DNA of 64,000 nt from Paraliobacillus ryukyuensis (GCF_003315295.1 NZ_QNRI01000001.1:372001-436000); one strand, 5' to 3'; positions 20,401 to 29,259 are shown, counted from the first letter of the stretch. Numbers and translations are program-made. Notes: a model not told the origin generated them from the sequence alone.

Positions 20401-21924
20401 TTATTGTGATAATAAGCCTTGTTCGGTTAAAAAGTTTCTCGCTACCTCTTCGGGCTGTTTGTCTTCATAATCTACTTGATAATTCATTTCTCTCATCTGT
20501 TCATTGGTAATTAAACCAGCTAATTGATTCAAAATACTCTCTAATTCAGGATAGTTATCTAATGTTTCTTGTCGCATTAATGGTGCGCCTTGATAAGGCG
20601 GGAACACATTCTCTGTATCTTCTAAGGATACTAATCCTAATTCTACCATATATGCTTCCGTAGAATAAGCATCAATCACATCGACTTCATCATTTTTGAT
20701 TGCTTGCTGTCTAACACCAGGATCCATTGTTTTTATTTCACCGAATGAAATTCCGTATTTGTCTTGGATTCCTACATAGCCATCTTCTCGGTCTTTAAAT
20801 TCCAAGGTAAAGCCCGCTGTCATGTCGTCATCTATAGCTTGTAAATCTGCAATAGAAGTCAAATTATTTTCTTCAGCAAAGCTTTCTTTGACAGATAGTG
20901 TGTAAGTGTTATTGTACTTCATTGGTTGCAAATAAGCCATATTAAATGTTTCCATCATCTCCGTTTTTGCCTGTTCATATACTTTTTTCGGTTCATTACT
21001 GTTTGTTTGTTCTTCTAGATGTGTAACAATCGCAGTACCTGTAAATTCTGGATAGATATCAATGTCACCATTTTTTAATGCGTTAAAAACAAATGTCGTT
21101 TTTCCTAGATTAGGTTCTAAAGCGACATCTAAATCGGTTTGATCTTCAATTAATAGTTTATACATGTTTATTAATATGGTAGGTTCTGCATTTAACTTTC
21201 CACCGATTACTAAATCAGCTTCTTTTTCTTGATTAAATGCAAACGGCACTAGTATTAAGGCCAATACGATTAAAGTAACCAAGATCGACTTAAAAGGCGA
21301 TCGTTTTGCTGATTTGCCAAAAAAACGAAGTAACCCATCAAGTATAATTGCAAGTAATGCTGCTGGTATCGCACCTAGGATGATTAAGTTAATGTCTCCA
21401 CCTCGATCAATACCTAGTAAAATTAATTCCCCAAGTCCACCAGCCCCAATTAGTGCTGCTACAGTGGTAGTACCGACAATTAAAACCATAGATGTTCGGA
21501 TTCCTGCCATAATGACTGGCATTGCGAGCGGCAGCTCTACTTTAATCAATCGTTTATACGTATTCATCCCCATTCCTGTTGCGGCTTCGCGTAAAGCTGG
21601 GTCTACTTCATTAATTCCTGTATACGTGTTCCGTAGGATTGGTAACAGACCGTAAACAATAAGTGCTACTACAGCTGGTTTGGTGCCAATGCCTAAAAAC
21701 GGGATTAAAAATGCTAAAATAGCTAAACTTGGAATCGTCTGCAATACAGCTGTAATTGCAATCATTGGTTCTGCAATGCGTTGATATCGCGTTAAAATAA
21801 TTCCTAAAGGGACGGCGATAACAATAGCAATTAGTAGCGCCAGTACAGACAGCTGGATATGTTCTAGAATGGTTGAAAAAACCATTGACTGACGTTCTTC
21901 CCAGACAGATAAAAACTGTTGCAT
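20401..21924 (-). CDS. Fused ABC permease and substrate-binding protein, OpuC/BilE/EgtU type
   Basis: A 507-residue fusion. Residues 1-205 are an OpuCB-like permease (several membrane helices; EAA loop around ALREAATGMGMNTYKRLIKVELP). After a membrane segment at about 215-235 (KSILVTLIVLALILVPFAF) comes an extracellular OpuCC/ProX-type binding domain starting GGKLNAEPTILINMYK. This two-gene architecture with a CBS-bearing ATPase is that of Listeria BilE/OpuB and streptococcal EgtU, the latter shown to import ergothioneine; compatible-solute uptake is the classic annotation. The ATG overlaps the upstream ATPase stop (TAATG). Substrate is undecided from sequence. Confidence 0.88.
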   Translation of the reverse strand: MQQFLSVWEERQSMVFSTILEHIQLSVLALLIAIVIAVPLGIILTRYQRIAEPMIAITAVLQTIPSLAILAFLIPFLGIGTKPAVVALIVYGLLPILRNTYTGINEVDPALREAATGMGMNTYKRLIKVELPLAMPVIMAGIRTSMVLIVGTTTVAALIGAGGLGELILLGIDRGGDINLIILGAIPAALLAIILDGLLRFFGKSAKRSPFKSILVTLIVLALILVPFAFNQEKEADLVIGGKLNAEPTILINMYKLLIEDQTDLDVALEPNLGKTTFVFNALKNGDIDIYPEFTGTAIVTHLEEQTNSNEPKKVYEQAKTEMMETFNMAYLQPMKYNNTYTLSVKESFAEENNLTSIADLQAIDDDMTAGFTLEFKDREDGYVGIQDKYGISFGEIKTMDPGVRQQAIKNDEVDVIDAYSTEAYMVELGLVSLEDTENVFPPYQGAPLMRQETLDNYPELESILNQLAGLITNEQMREMNYQVDYEDKQPEEVARNFLTEQGLLSQ

Positions 21925-22901
21925 TACTGGATCACTCCATTCTTAGATGTGATCCGTTCGCGAAGAAATTGTAAAATATCCCTTTCATGAATAACCCCTA
22001 ATGCCCGATTATCCTTGAGTACGACAAGTTGATTTACTCCTTCAGTTTCAAGCAATTTTACTGCTTCAATCAAAAATTGATCCGCTTGAATAGACACTTT
22101 TTCACTATTATTATTCATAGTTTCTTGCTTAGCTAACCGTTGTTGTAACACATCTTTCACTGTCATTTGCCACGCGGATCGTTTCTCACCAATAAATGTC
22201 TTAACAAGATCTGTTTGTGGATACAATACGATTTCTTGTGGTGTACCAACTTGAATAATCTTCCCTTCATCCATTAAACAAATACGATCAGAGATAGTTA
22301 ATGCCTCGTCCATGTCGTGGGTAACAAAAACGATGGTTTTATGGATTTTTTGTTGAAGCTCTTGAATATCTTTTTGTAACTGTTCTCTACTAATTGGATC
22401 AAGCGCACTAAAAGGTTCATCCATTAAGATAATATCTGGATCTGCAGCTAAGGCACGAACAACTCCAATTCGTTGTTGTTGACCACCAGATAGTTCACTA
22501 GGCATTCGATTAATGAACTTTTCTGGCTCTAATCCAACCATATCTAATAATTCGGTTATTCTAGATGTTGTCCGTGATTTTTCCCAATTTTTCATTTGCG
22601 GAACAATTTCAATGTTTTCACGAACAGTCATATGTGGAAATAACGCAATTTGTTGAAGTACATAACCAATATTCCAACGTAATTGATGAATATCATAAGA
22701 AGTTATATCCTTATCATTTATCTTAATGGTTCCTTTCGTTGGTGTAATCAAACGGTTGATCATTTTCATCGTAGTTGTTTTCCCACAACCACTTGGTCCA
22801 ATTAACGTAAATATCTCACCTTGTTTTATATGTACAGAGAAATCATTTACTGCTTCTGTGCCATCTTGATATACTTTATCTACATGTTCAAAAGTTATCA
22901 T
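21924..22901 (-). CDS. ABC transporter ATP-binding protein with C-terminal CBS domains
   Basis: A 325-residue ATPase of the OpuCA/ProV type. Walker A GPSGCGKTT is at 35-43, signature LSGGQQQR at 137-144, Walker B IILMDEP near 157-163, and residues from about 250 form CBS-like repeats ending in VNQLVVLKDNRALGVIHERDIL. CBS domains in OpuA sense ionic strength or c-di-AMP. I start at the ATG at 22901, preceded by AGGAGGGG; the frame extends to 22988 but that extension is not family-like. It is coupled to the permease fusion by a TAATG overlap and is divergent from plsY. Confidence 0.9.
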   Translation of the reverse strand: MITFEHVDKVYQDGTEAVNDFSVHIKQGEIFTLIGPSGCGKTTTMKMINRLITPTKGTIKINDKDITSYDIHQLRWNIGYVLQQIALFPHMTVRENIEIVPQMKNWEKSRTTSRITELLDMVGLEPEKFINRMPSELSGGQQQRIGVVRALAADPDIILMDEPFSALDPISREQLQKDIQELQQKIHKTIVFVTHDMDEALTISDRICLMDEGKIIQVGTPQEIVLYPQTDLVKTFIGEKRSAWQMTVKDVLQQRLAKQETMNNNSEKVSIQADQFLIEAVKLLETEGVNQLVVLKDNRALGVIHERDILQFLRERITSKNGVIQ

Positions 22902-23048
22902 ATTTACCCCTCCTACTGATTTATACGTTACCCATTTACAAAGCTTAAGAAACACATATTTCACTTGTTTACTAAATTTATAGTACATGGTAATAAGAAT
23001 TCGTGTTAAAATAACGATACTGTGAAATAGATTAAAGGAGCAAATGAT

Positions 23049-23636
23049 ATGACTTATGTATTATTAGCAATACTTGCTTATTTGATTGGGTCAATCCCAT
23101 CTGGACTTATTGTCGGAAAAACATTTTATAACATTGATATTAGAGAACACGGCAGTGGTAACCTTGGGGGCACCAACTCGTTTCGTGTCTTAGGTATAAA
23201 AGCTGGTACAGTAGTTACATTGGCTGATATTTTAAAAGGAACTTTAGCCGTACTATTACCGATAATATTTTCTGTTGATGCTAGTGTGAATGCTTTAATT
23301 ATCGGTGTTTTTGCAGTTATTGGTCACATGTATCCTGTATTTGCACGATTTAAAGGCGGTAAGGCTGTTGCCACTTCCGGAGGCATGTTACTAGGGCTTA
23401 GTCCACTTTTATTCGGAATTATTTTAGTTTCCTTTTTCCTAGTGTTGTATTTAAGTAAATACGTATCACTCGCGTCAATGGTAACCGGAATCGTAGCAGT
23501 TATTACTTCCGCTTTGCTACAAAATATTGGCCTAATTATTGTAACAACTATATTGACAATATTTGTTATTTATCGTCATAGAGCAAATATTAAGCGGATC
23601 ATCAATAAAACAGAACCAAAAATTAAATGGATGTAA
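23049..23636 (+). CDS. plsY: Glycerol-3-phosphate acyltransferase PlsY
   Basis: A 195-residue integral membrane enzyme that transfers acyl groups from acyl-phosphate to glycerol-3-phosphate, the first step of phospholipid synthesis. Conserved motifs are [28 protein letters not shown], the [11 protein letters not shown] active loop and several membrane helices. Ribosome binding site AAAGGAG precedes the ATG. Its place near yneT-parEC matches B. subtilis yneS. Confidence 0.95.
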   Translation: MTYVLLAILAYLIGSIPSGLIVGKTFYNIDIREHGSGNLGGTNSFRVLGIKAGTVVTLADILKGTLAVLLPIIFSVDASVNALIIGVFAVIGHMYPVFARFKGGKAVATSGGMLLGLSPLLFGIILVSFFLVLYLSKYVSLASMVTGIVAVITSALLQNIGLIIVTTILTIFVIYRHRANIKRIINKTEPKIKWM

Positions 23637-23650
23637 CTTCTACAATATTT

Positions 23651-23683
23651 ACTCAAAGCTGATTGCCTTTGAGTATTTTTTCT
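23651..23683 (+). terminator. Terminator of plsY
   Basis: ACTCAAAG (23651-23658) pairs with CTTTGAGT (23667-23674), followed by ATTTTTTC. Confidence 0.85.
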
Positions 23684-23707
23684 TTAATGAATAAAAAAGC
23701 ATAAAAA

Positions 23708-23736
23708 TTGAACGCACACTATTTTTAACTTATACT
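23708..23736 (+). promoter_or_regulatory. Sigma-A promoter of folE2-yidD
   Basis: TTGAAC and TATACT with a 17-base spacer, about 35 bases upstream of the folE2 start. No Zur-type operator (TCGTAATNATTACGA) is seen nearby. Confidence 0.75.
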
Positions 23737-23771
23737 TTGAGATAGGTTATCAACTGAAAGGGGTTAGCATA

Positions 23772-24698
23772 ATGGGGATTAATACAAATGGAAAAAAACA
23801 ATTACCAAATAAACAAGAACGACATAAATTATTTGGCTCTGTAGAACCAGGCAAAAAAACAAAACCTACAGATAAAGAAGCTATGGCGGATCTACAAAAC
23901 TCACAAAATAATTACTTATTTGATTTAGACGCGGTAGGAATCTCAAACGTTAAATACCCTGTCAAAGTATCAAGTCAATTACAACCTACCACCCAAAGTT
24001 CAATTGGGGAGTTTAGTTTTTCTTCCTCAGTAGCAAAAGATAGTAAAGGTACCAACATGAGCCGTTTTACTGAGCAGTTACATGCTTATTTAATAGATGG
24101 AAACTTTGATGTGTCGCTGTCAAATTTAAAAGAATTCACAAAAGAATTAGCAGCACGACTTAAGCGCAATGATGCTTTCTTAGAAGTAACATTTCCTTGG
24201 TTTTTTGAACGTAAAGGCCCAGCCTCTGACTTAAGTGGGTTTAACCATGCGGATGCTTATATTCGCATCAATTATGATAAAGAGCTCGGTTATGATATCA
24301 TAACCGGAATCACAGGTACGATCACTACTTTATGCCCGTGTTCAAAAGAAATTAGTGAATACAGCGCTCACAATCAACGCGGTAAAGTTTCGATGGAAAT
24401 TGGGCTAGCAGATTCATTTGATGAAAACAAAATCGACTGGAAACAAGCGTTATTAGAAGCAGCTGAAAGTAATGCAAGTGCTAGAATCCACCCTGTTCTT
24501 AAACGGCCAGATGAAAAAATGGTTACAGAACAAGCTTACGAGAATCCACGATTTGTCGAAGACATGGTTAGACTCGTTGCTGCTGATTTATATGAAATGG
24601 AGTTCGTGCAAGCATTTCATGTCGTTTGTCAAAATGAAGAATCGATTCATTTACACGATGCGATCGCTTCAATAACATACGATAAAAGTGAAGAATAG
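23772..24698 (+). CDS. folE2: GTP cyclohydrolase FolE2 (type IB)
   Basis: A 308-residue GTP cyclohydrolase I of the FolE2/MptA type, which makes dihydroneopterin triphosphate for folate or queuosine. The active-site block [20 protein letters not shown] (about 185-204) carries Cys188, Cys190 and His200, and [10 protein letters not shown] (141-150) is conserved. FolE2 can use metals other than zinc and in B. subtilis is derepressed under zinc starvation; here no Zur box is visible, so it may be the housekeeping enzyme. It is followed 10 bases later by yidD, so the two form an operon. Confidence 0.95.
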   Translation: MGINTNGKKQLPNKQERHKLFGSVEPGKKTKPTDKEAMADLQNSQNNYLFDLDAVGISNVKYPVKVSSQLQPTTQSSIGEFSFSSSVAKDSKGTNMSRFTEQLHAYLIDGNFDVSLSNLKEFTKELAARLKRNDAFLEVTFPWFFERKGPASDLSGFNHADAYIRINYDKELGYDIITGITGTITTLCPCSKEISEYSAHNQRGKVSMEIGLADSFDENKIDWKQALLEAAESNASARIHPVLKRPDEKMVTEQAYENPRFVEDMVRLVAADLYEMEFVQAFHVVCQNEESIHLHDAIASITYDKSEE

Positions 24699-24708
24699 AA
24701 GGGTTGAA

Positions 24709-24942
24709 ATGAAATATTTACTAATAGGTATCATTCGGTTTTATCAAAAATTTATTAGTCCTATGACATCGCCAAGTTGTCGATTTCAACCTACTTGTTC
24801 TCAATACAGCTTAGAATCGGTGAGACGATTTGGTGCCATGAAAGGGACCTACCTGAGTGTTAGGAGAATAGTAAAGTGTCATCCTTTTCACCCTGGTGGA
24901 TTTGACCCTGTACCAGAAAAGAAATCAAAAAGGCGGACCTAA
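24709..24942 (+). CDS. yidD: Membrane protein insertion efficiency factor YidD
   Basis: A 77-residue YidD (DUF37, haemolytic domain) protein associated with YidC-dependent membrane insertion. The motif [21 protein letters not shown] and the tail [13 protein letters not shown] are diagnostic. The start at 24709 follows GAAGGG at five bases and gives [18 protein letters not shown], the normal N-terminus; an ATG seven codons earlier lies inside folE2 and has no site. Last gene before a shared terminator. Confidence 0.95.
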   Translation: MKYLLIGIIRFYQKFISPMTSPSCRFQPTCSQYSLESVRRFGAMKGTYLSVRRIVKCHPFHPGGFDPVPEKKSKRRT

Positions 24943-24969
24943 AGAACTGAACTTGGTCCGTCTTTTTTT
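24930..24969. terminator. Bidirectional terminator between yidD and yneQ
   Basis: AAGGCGGACC pairs with GGTCCGTCTT and is flanked by T-runs on both strands, so it can end both convergent transcripts. Confidence 0.88.
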
Positions 24970-24981
24970 AACCTTATACTA

Positions 24982-25281
24982 TTATAAACCAAAACGTTTA
25001 ATTTGGTCACAGACGCCTTCTTGTGTTAATATCTCTTTTTGCCGTTCACCAAATAAATCAAAATGAGGATATAACTCATCACGATGAATCCATTCAGGAG
25101 CCAAGTGATATTTTTGTCCCCAGTTTTTCAATTTGGTCAAATCATTACACCCTACTTTTGTAACTGTATCACAACCTGGAAAACGATCGTCTAACCAGTA
25201 ATGCGTTAAAAAAGCAATATTTCCATTTTGTACATCTTGTTTCCACTTATTTAGTTCACTTCGTTTCACACCAAAGGCCAT
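24982..25281 (-). CDS. yneQ: YneQ family conserved hypothetical protein
   Basis: A 99-residue soluble protein beginning MAFGVKRSELNKWK, with aromatic block AFLTHYWLDDRFPGC and ending WIHRDELYPHFDLFGERQ. The sequence and its position directly after yneP match B. subtilis YneQ, whose function is unknown. No membrane segment. The ATG directly follows the yneP stop, with GAGGAG in the yneP end, so it is co-translated. Confidence 0.82.
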   Translation of the reverse strand: MAFGVKRSELNKWKQDVQNGNIAFLTHYWLDDRFPGCDTVTKVGCNDLTKLKNWGQKYHLAPEWIHRDELYPHFDLFGERQKEILTQEGVCDQIKRFGL

Positions 25282-25701
25282 CTATTTCTCCTCCAAGGCG
25301 TTGGAATATACTTCATGCCACTCAGGAAACTTTTTACGTAGGGAAATAGGACGAAAATTATCTTTTTTCACAATCACATGTTGTGAAGTACCACTAACAG
25401 CAATATTACCTTCTGCATCGGTCACTTGATAGCCATAGGTAGTTCGTAATCCATCATAGTTTTCTAACCATGTATGCACAAATGCATCTTGGCCATAGCG
25501 AATAGGTTGTTTAAAGTACACATGTACATCGATTACTGGAGAAACGACACCTTGTTCTTCCATTTCATGATAGTTGAGTCCATTAGCTTCAATAAATGCT
25601 GTTCGTCCAATTTCGAACCAAACTAAATAATTGGCATGGTATACAACTCCCATTTGATCTGTTTCTTGATATCTTACTTGTATCGGAGTCTTTATTTTCA
25701 T
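25282..25701 (-). CDS. yneP: YneP, hotdog-fold acyl-CoA thioesterase
   Basis: A 139-residue protein of the 4-hydroxybenzoyl-CoA/YbgC thioesterase family. The N-terminus VRYQETDQMGVVYHANYLVWFEIGRT contains the catalytic Asp of the YbgC motif (DxxGxxYHxxY). It hydrolyses acyl-CoA or acyl-ACP thioesters; the chain preference is unknown. The ATG overlaps the AAA gene stop (ATGA). Confidence 0.92.
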   Translation of the reverse strand: MKIKTPIQVRYQETDQMGVVYHANYLVWFEIGRTAFIEANGLNYHEMEEQGVVSPVIDVHVYFKQPIRYGQDAFVHTWLENYDGLRTTYGYQVTDAEGNIAVSGTSQHVIVKKDNFRPISLRKKFPEWHEVYSNALEEK

Positions 25702-27989
25702 GATTCATTTTCTCCTTTCACTGCTAGCCAAGCTTTTTCTACATCTGCTTTTGTAAGTAGTAAGAAGTTTTCAGAACTATCTTCTGAATCCTCTAAACGT
25801 AGGGCTTGAAATTGGATAGCTTCATCAACGAGATTCACAACAAAACGAGCATTGCCGTTTATTTTGTTATTGTTAAACTGGGTAAATAAATACGACGCAG
25901 CGTCTCCATCTAATTGATATTGATAATTTTTAACATGATAATTGGTAATTTGAATTAATTCATCTGCATTATAATCAAGAAAATGGAAATATTTTTTAAA
26001 TCGTGAAGCAAGTCCCGGATTACTATCAATAAACTGCTGCATCTCTTGTTTATATCCTGCTAAAATCACAACCAAGTTTTCATTGTGTTTTGTCATTTCA
26101 TCTACTAAAGTATCAATGGCTTCTTTACCGAAGTCATTTTGCCCACGAAAAAGTGAATAGGCTTCATCAATGAACAAAACACCACCTAAAGCTTCTCGAA
26201 TTTTTTGTTTTGTTTTAACAGCCGTTTGGCCAACATAACCAGCAACTAAATCACTTCTTGAAGCTATTACGAAATGTCCCCGTTTCAACAAACCACAATC
26301 TTTTAACAACTCAGAATAAATTTTTGCTACAGTTGTTTTTCCTGTTCCTGAGTTTCCAGAGAATACTGCATGCAACTGAATTGGTACAGCTGGATAGCCT
26401 TGTTGTTTGCGTTGTTGCTGTACTTTGACAAAAGAAGATAGCTTTTTCACTTCTTGTTTAACATTACTAAGTCCAATAAGATCATCTAACTGTTCCATAG
26501 GATCGCCACCGTCTGATTGATTATCTATAAAATCTAAATCTTCTTTATCAATACGCATGTGCTCTATCCAATTATCATTGACGTCAATCGTTTCAGCAGC
26601 ACCTTTATTAAAAATTGCCTTTAATACTAAATCTCGAACTGTACGAGCGTTTCCAAATGTTTCATCTACTTTCGCTTGATCAATCAATGTTTCAAAATGT
26701 CGACGTGCTTCTGTTGTAAAAAAGTAATCGTTTGATAAAGCCGTATTCTCCGCAATGTGTAATAATTCATTAATTTGAAAATCGGGAAGTGAAATAAAAT
26801 TTTGGTCTGGAAAACGACTTCTAAGACCAGGATTTGACCACAAAAATTGTCTCATTTCTTCTGGATAGCCAGCTAGAATGACAGCAAATTTCCCTTCATA
26901 TTCACTGCTTGTCATCGCAGATACCAACGTATCAATTACCGCTTGGCCATAATCATTTCCCTGTTGTTCTTGACGTTTTAAGCTATATGCTTCATCTATA
27001 AATAGAATTCCACCCATTGCTTTTTTTATATATGCAATGGTATTTTCTTCACTTTGTCCGACATAGGAACCAACAAGGTGAGATCGGTTAACTTCGATTA
27101 CTTCTTTTGATTGTAGTAATCCAAGTTCGTAATAAATTTCAGCAAGTAAGCGCGCAATGGTTGTTTTACCTGTTCCTGGATTTCCAGTGATGACCATATG
27201 CAGTCCAGGTTCATCAATCATTTGGAACCCTAATTCTTTACGCTCTTTTTGATATTTCAAATAATGATAATATTTATTCATATAGTCTTTGATGTCCGCT
27301 AAGCCAACCATTTCCTGCAATTTGTCTAGTGCGGTTTTATTTTCATTTGATTGTAAAATCATTGGGATCGAATGATATAAATCAATTTTTAAACTACTTA
27401 ACGCTCGTATATCATTATTAATTTTTGAAATTGGTGCGCTAGTTCGTTTATTTTCTAACATAGCAATAGCATCTTCTAATGTTTCTATTAAATCATTTAT
27501 TTGTTGTATTATTTTTTTATATAATCGCCCAATCTCCAAGTCGTTACTAGATTCTATTGTAGTGCTATCTAATAGGTTTTGCAGACGCTCAACCCACTGG
27601 TTCATTTTCTTTAATTTCACTGGGGCAAAATCAGTTTCTCTTAACGCCCACTCTTCAAATTGTTGTTCACTTAAAGCTAAATAAAATTGGTAATAGGATT
27701 TAATTTGCTGTATAGATTGGTATACAGGTATGGTTGCGTCATAATCCCCTGCCTTACGCAATAAAAAGTCGACAAAAGGATCCGTTTCTGTATGCCTTTT
27801 TAAGCGATGAAACGCAAGCATGGTATACAGCAATGCCATGGTTTCATTGGCAACTGTCTGTTTTTCTTTTTCCACATCGTCTAACACGCGAAGTATTTCT
27901 ACTTCTGTTAATGGTGGAAGCTGATCAAGTGACTTCCAATTGGTTATTTTATCTTCATTTATCGTTTGTGTATTTGCTACCTCACTCAC
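25698..27989 (-). CDS. Tandem AAA+ ATPase of the SpoVK/CbbX family
   Basis: A 763-residue protein with an N-terminal helical region (1-220) and two CbbX/SpoVK-type AAA modules. Module 1 has Walker A GNPGTGKTT at 269-277, Walker B ILFIDEAYS at 328-336 and a sensor/arginine region NPGLRSRFP near 386-394. Module 2 has GNSGTGKTT at 545-553, VLFIDEAYS at 604-612 and NPGLASRF. Both look catalytically intact. SpoVK is a single module of about 300 residues and is present separately at 46978, so this is a distinct two-module paralogue. GTG start nine bases after AAGGGAG. It heads an operon with yneP and yneQ. Related tandem proteins occur in other Bacillaceae and in ESX systems (EccA), but the role here is unknown; a remodelling function is inferred. 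Confidence 0.88.
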   Translation of the reverse strand: MSEVANTQTINEDKITNWKSLDQLPPLTEVEILRVLDDVEKEKQTVANETMALLYTMLAFHRLKRHTETDPFVDFLLRKAGDYDATIPVYQSIQQIKSYYQFYLALSEQQFEEWALRETDFAPVKLKKMNQWVERLQNLLDSTTIESSNDLEIGRLYKKIIQQINDLIETLEDAIAMLENKRTSAPISKINNDIRALSSLKIDLYHSIPMILQSNENKTALDKLQEMVGLADIKDYMNKYYHYLKYQKERKELGFQMIDEPGLHMVITGNPGTGKTTIARLLAEIYYELGLLQSKEVIEVNRSHLVGSYVGQSEENTIAYIKKAMGGILFIDEAYSLKRQEQQGNDYGQAVIDTLVSAMTSSEYEGKFAVILAGYPEEMRQFLWSNPGLRSRFPDQNFISLPDFQINELLHIAENTALSNDYFFTTEARRHFETLIDQAKVDETFGNARTVRDLVLKAIFNKGAAETIDVNDNWIEHMRIDKEDLDFIDNQSDGGDPMEQLDDLIGLSNVKQEVKKLSSFVKVQQQRKQQGYPAVPIQLHAVFSGNSGTGKTTVAKIYSELLKDCGLLKRGHFVIASRSDLVAGYVGQTAVKTKQKIREALGGVLFIDEAYSLFRGQNDFGKEAIDTLVDEMTKHNENLVVILAGYKQEMQQFIDSNPGLASRFKKYFHFLDYNADELIQITNYHVKNYQYQLDGDAASYLFTQFNNNKINGNARFVVNLVDEAIQFQALRLEDSEDSSENFLLLTKADVEKAWLAVKGENES

Positions 27990-28215
27990 AATGATACGCT
28001 CCCTTCACTTGTTTCATTTTATCATAAAAAATTTTTTTCGTTTGCTACAGTGCTCACATTTCTAGACAATAGTAGAATAACAGTTCCGCTTACTTCTTTG
28101 ATATTGTGTTCGTGTCATGACCTTTTTACCATCGTTAGTAGGATAAAAAAGATAGTGAAGTAAAAAAATATGATTGATCCAGTCACTGGGATTAGGAAAC
28201 GATTCACCAAAATAA
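27990..28215. other. Upstream region of the AAA gene, no gene recognised
   Basis: AT-rich intergenic sequence holding the promoter of the AAA operon. A TATGATAAAAT block near 28020-28030 on the minus strand could be a -10. No clear sigma-E, F or G consensus was found. Confidence 0.35.
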
Positions 28216-28374
28216 AGTTCTAGTATTTTCTTTGAGGATGAAGGCCACTCTTTAGCCCGACCTTACGCAGAATTAGATGAAAAAGTTATTGAATTACTTT
28301 ATAGAAATGATATTAAGTTAGGTACGATGGAAAATGAAATACGCAAACAGCTAGATAATCGAATAGAAGAATAA
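28216..28374 (+). pseudogene. Unrecognised coding remnant, no start codon
   Basis: A 52-codon open stretch on the plus strand that reads like real protein (GHSLARPYAELDEKVIELLY, then NDIKLGTMENEIRKQL) and ends in TAA at 28372. It has no usable start with a ribosome binding site. The same frame is protein-like upstream of the TAA at 28213 (IQSLGLGNDSPK), which suggests a gene interrupted by a stop. I do not recognise the family, and coding by chance cannot be excluded. Confidence 0.35.
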
Positions 28375-28413
28375 CATTTAAATACTCTTTGTTCGTTTAT
28401 TTAACAATATTAA

Positions 28414-28444
28414 AACGCTTGGATATACAGGTTATCCAAGCGTT
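28414..28444 (-). terminator. Terminator of sspN-tlp
   Basis: Perfect 12-bp stem AACGCTTGGATA with TATCCAAGCGTT (28414-28425 and 28433-28444), loop of seven bases, followed on the minus strand by TTAATATT. Confidence 0.8.
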
Positions 28445-28467
28445 AGAAATATTGATATAAAAATAAA

Positions 28468-28689
28468 TTATCGTTCTTTATACTCGTCTTTTATCTCTGC
28501 ACGCATACTCTCAATGGAGTCTTCTCGTCTTTTATTTTTTTGCTTAATATTTTCTTTTTCTTCATCACTAGCAAATTTCATCGTATCATGTGATGCTTCA
28601 ATGTTTTCGATCGTATTTTGTACCATTTCTTGTAGTTTTTCGACATTATCCGATCGATCATCTGGATTTGGTTGTTGATGATTCTTCAC
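28468..28689 (-). CDS. tlp: Small acid-soluble spore protein Tlp (thioredoxin-like)
   Basis: A 73-residue protein with the Tlp signature PNPDDRSDNVEKLQEMVQNT, followed by a helical charged tail (EKENIKQKNKRREDSI). Tlp is a minor forespore protein of unknown function made under sigma-G. GTG start, seven bases after AAGGAGG; that site overlaps the sspN stop (TAAGGAGG), so sspN and tlp form an operon as in B. subtilis. Confidence 0.93.
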   Translation of the reverse strand: MKNHQQPNPDDRSDNVEKLQEMVQNTIENIEASHDTMKFASDEEKENIKQKNKRREDSIESMRAEIKDEYKER

Positions 28690-28701
28690 AATAGTTCCTC
28701 C

Positions 28702-28845
28702 TTACTTTCCTTTTTGATCTACTAATTCAGGGTTATGATCTTTCTTTAATCCCATTTTTTTCGCATTGTTAGCTCTAGCCTTTCTTGGCTGTGTACCTAA
28801 TACATCCGGCTGAAATTGCTCACTATCACGTTTAGGATTGCTCAT
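28702..28845 (-). CDS. sspN: Small acid-soluble spore protein N-like
   Basis: A 47-residue basic protein, MSNPKRDSEQFQPDVLGTQP then RKARANNAKKMGLKK. The VLGTQPRKARANNAKKM block and its place immediately before tlp identify it as SspN, a minor forespore protein. ATG preceded by AGGAGGGG. A sigma-G-like promoter lies just upstream. Identification rests partly on context because the family is short. Confidence 0.8.
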   Translation of the reverse strand: MSNPKRDSEQFQPDVLGTQPRKARANNAKKMGLKKDHNPELVDQKGK

Positions 28846-28866
28846 GTAAACCCCTCCTTCACTAGC

Positions 28867-28897
28867 TAGTGTGAATTAAGGTACTGTATTTTATACA
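28867..28897 (-). promoter_or_regulatory. Sigma-G-like promoter of sspN-tlp
   Basis: On the minus strand TGTATA and CACACTA are separated by 18 bases, close to the sigma-G pattern TGMATA-N17/18-CATAMTA, about 22 bases before the sspN start. Consistent with forespore expression. Confidence 0.65.
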
Positions 28898-28987
28898 GAA
28901 ATGAAATTGTTACAAGTTGGTTGACATCAGTGCATGTTCATTCATAACACTTATATTTTATAAACTTTTACTCCTAACTTCATTTTA

Positions 28988-29002
28988 TAATTATAATTAT
29001 CA
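28988..29002. promoter_or_regulatory. Fur-like box upstream of the FbpB-like gene
   Basis: TAATTATAATTATCA matches the 7-1-7 Fur consensus TGATAATNATTATCA at 12 of 14 defined positions. It lies about 46 bases before the small gene at 29049. AT-rich background makes chance matches possible. Confidence 0.55.
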
Positions 29003-29048
29003 GATAAATGGAAATAATAGTTATAAATGAACAACAGGAGGGTTTTGT

Positions 29049-29198
29049 ATGCAAAACAAAGGAAAAATGAGTTTTGAAACACTTTTTGCAATGAACCGTG
29101 AAAAAATATTAAACGATGTTCATCAACTAGCAGAAATTGAAAAACGAATCGATACGCGTATCCATGCAACGATTAAAGACAACAATCAATCAAATTAA
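29049..29198 (+). CDS. FbpB-like small basic protein (Fur-regulated iron-sparing chaperone family)
   Basis: A 49-residue protein with the pattern MSFETLFAMNREKILNDVHQ and LAEIEKRIDTRI, which resembles the Fur-regulated FbpB family (SFEELVxxNKxELLxD...xIExRLExR). In B. subtilis, FbpA, FbpB and FbpC act with the sRNA FsrA to shut down iron-rich enzymes including aconitase during iron starvation. Here the gene lies next to the aconitase gene, convergent with it, and has a Fur-like box upstream. GGAGGG precedes the ATG. The family call is by pattern only; the iron-sparing role is inferred from the box and the neighbour. Confidence 0.68.
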   Translation: MQNKGKMSFETLFAMNREKILNDVHQLAEIEKRIDTRIHATIKDNNQSN

Positions 29199-29259
29199 AA
29201 AAGTGTGCGGGACAAAACTAATTTTCAACTGCAGTAAACAAATGATTGATGAGAGCCTA

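Noticed and set aside
22902..22988. 29-residue N-terminal extension of the OpuCA-like ATPase
   Set aside because: Not family-like, and the AGGAGGGG site lies directly before the ATG at 22901.
23640..23771. Zur box upstream of folE2
   Set aside because: No TCGTAATNATTACGA-like palindrome; only a plain sigma-A promoter is visible.
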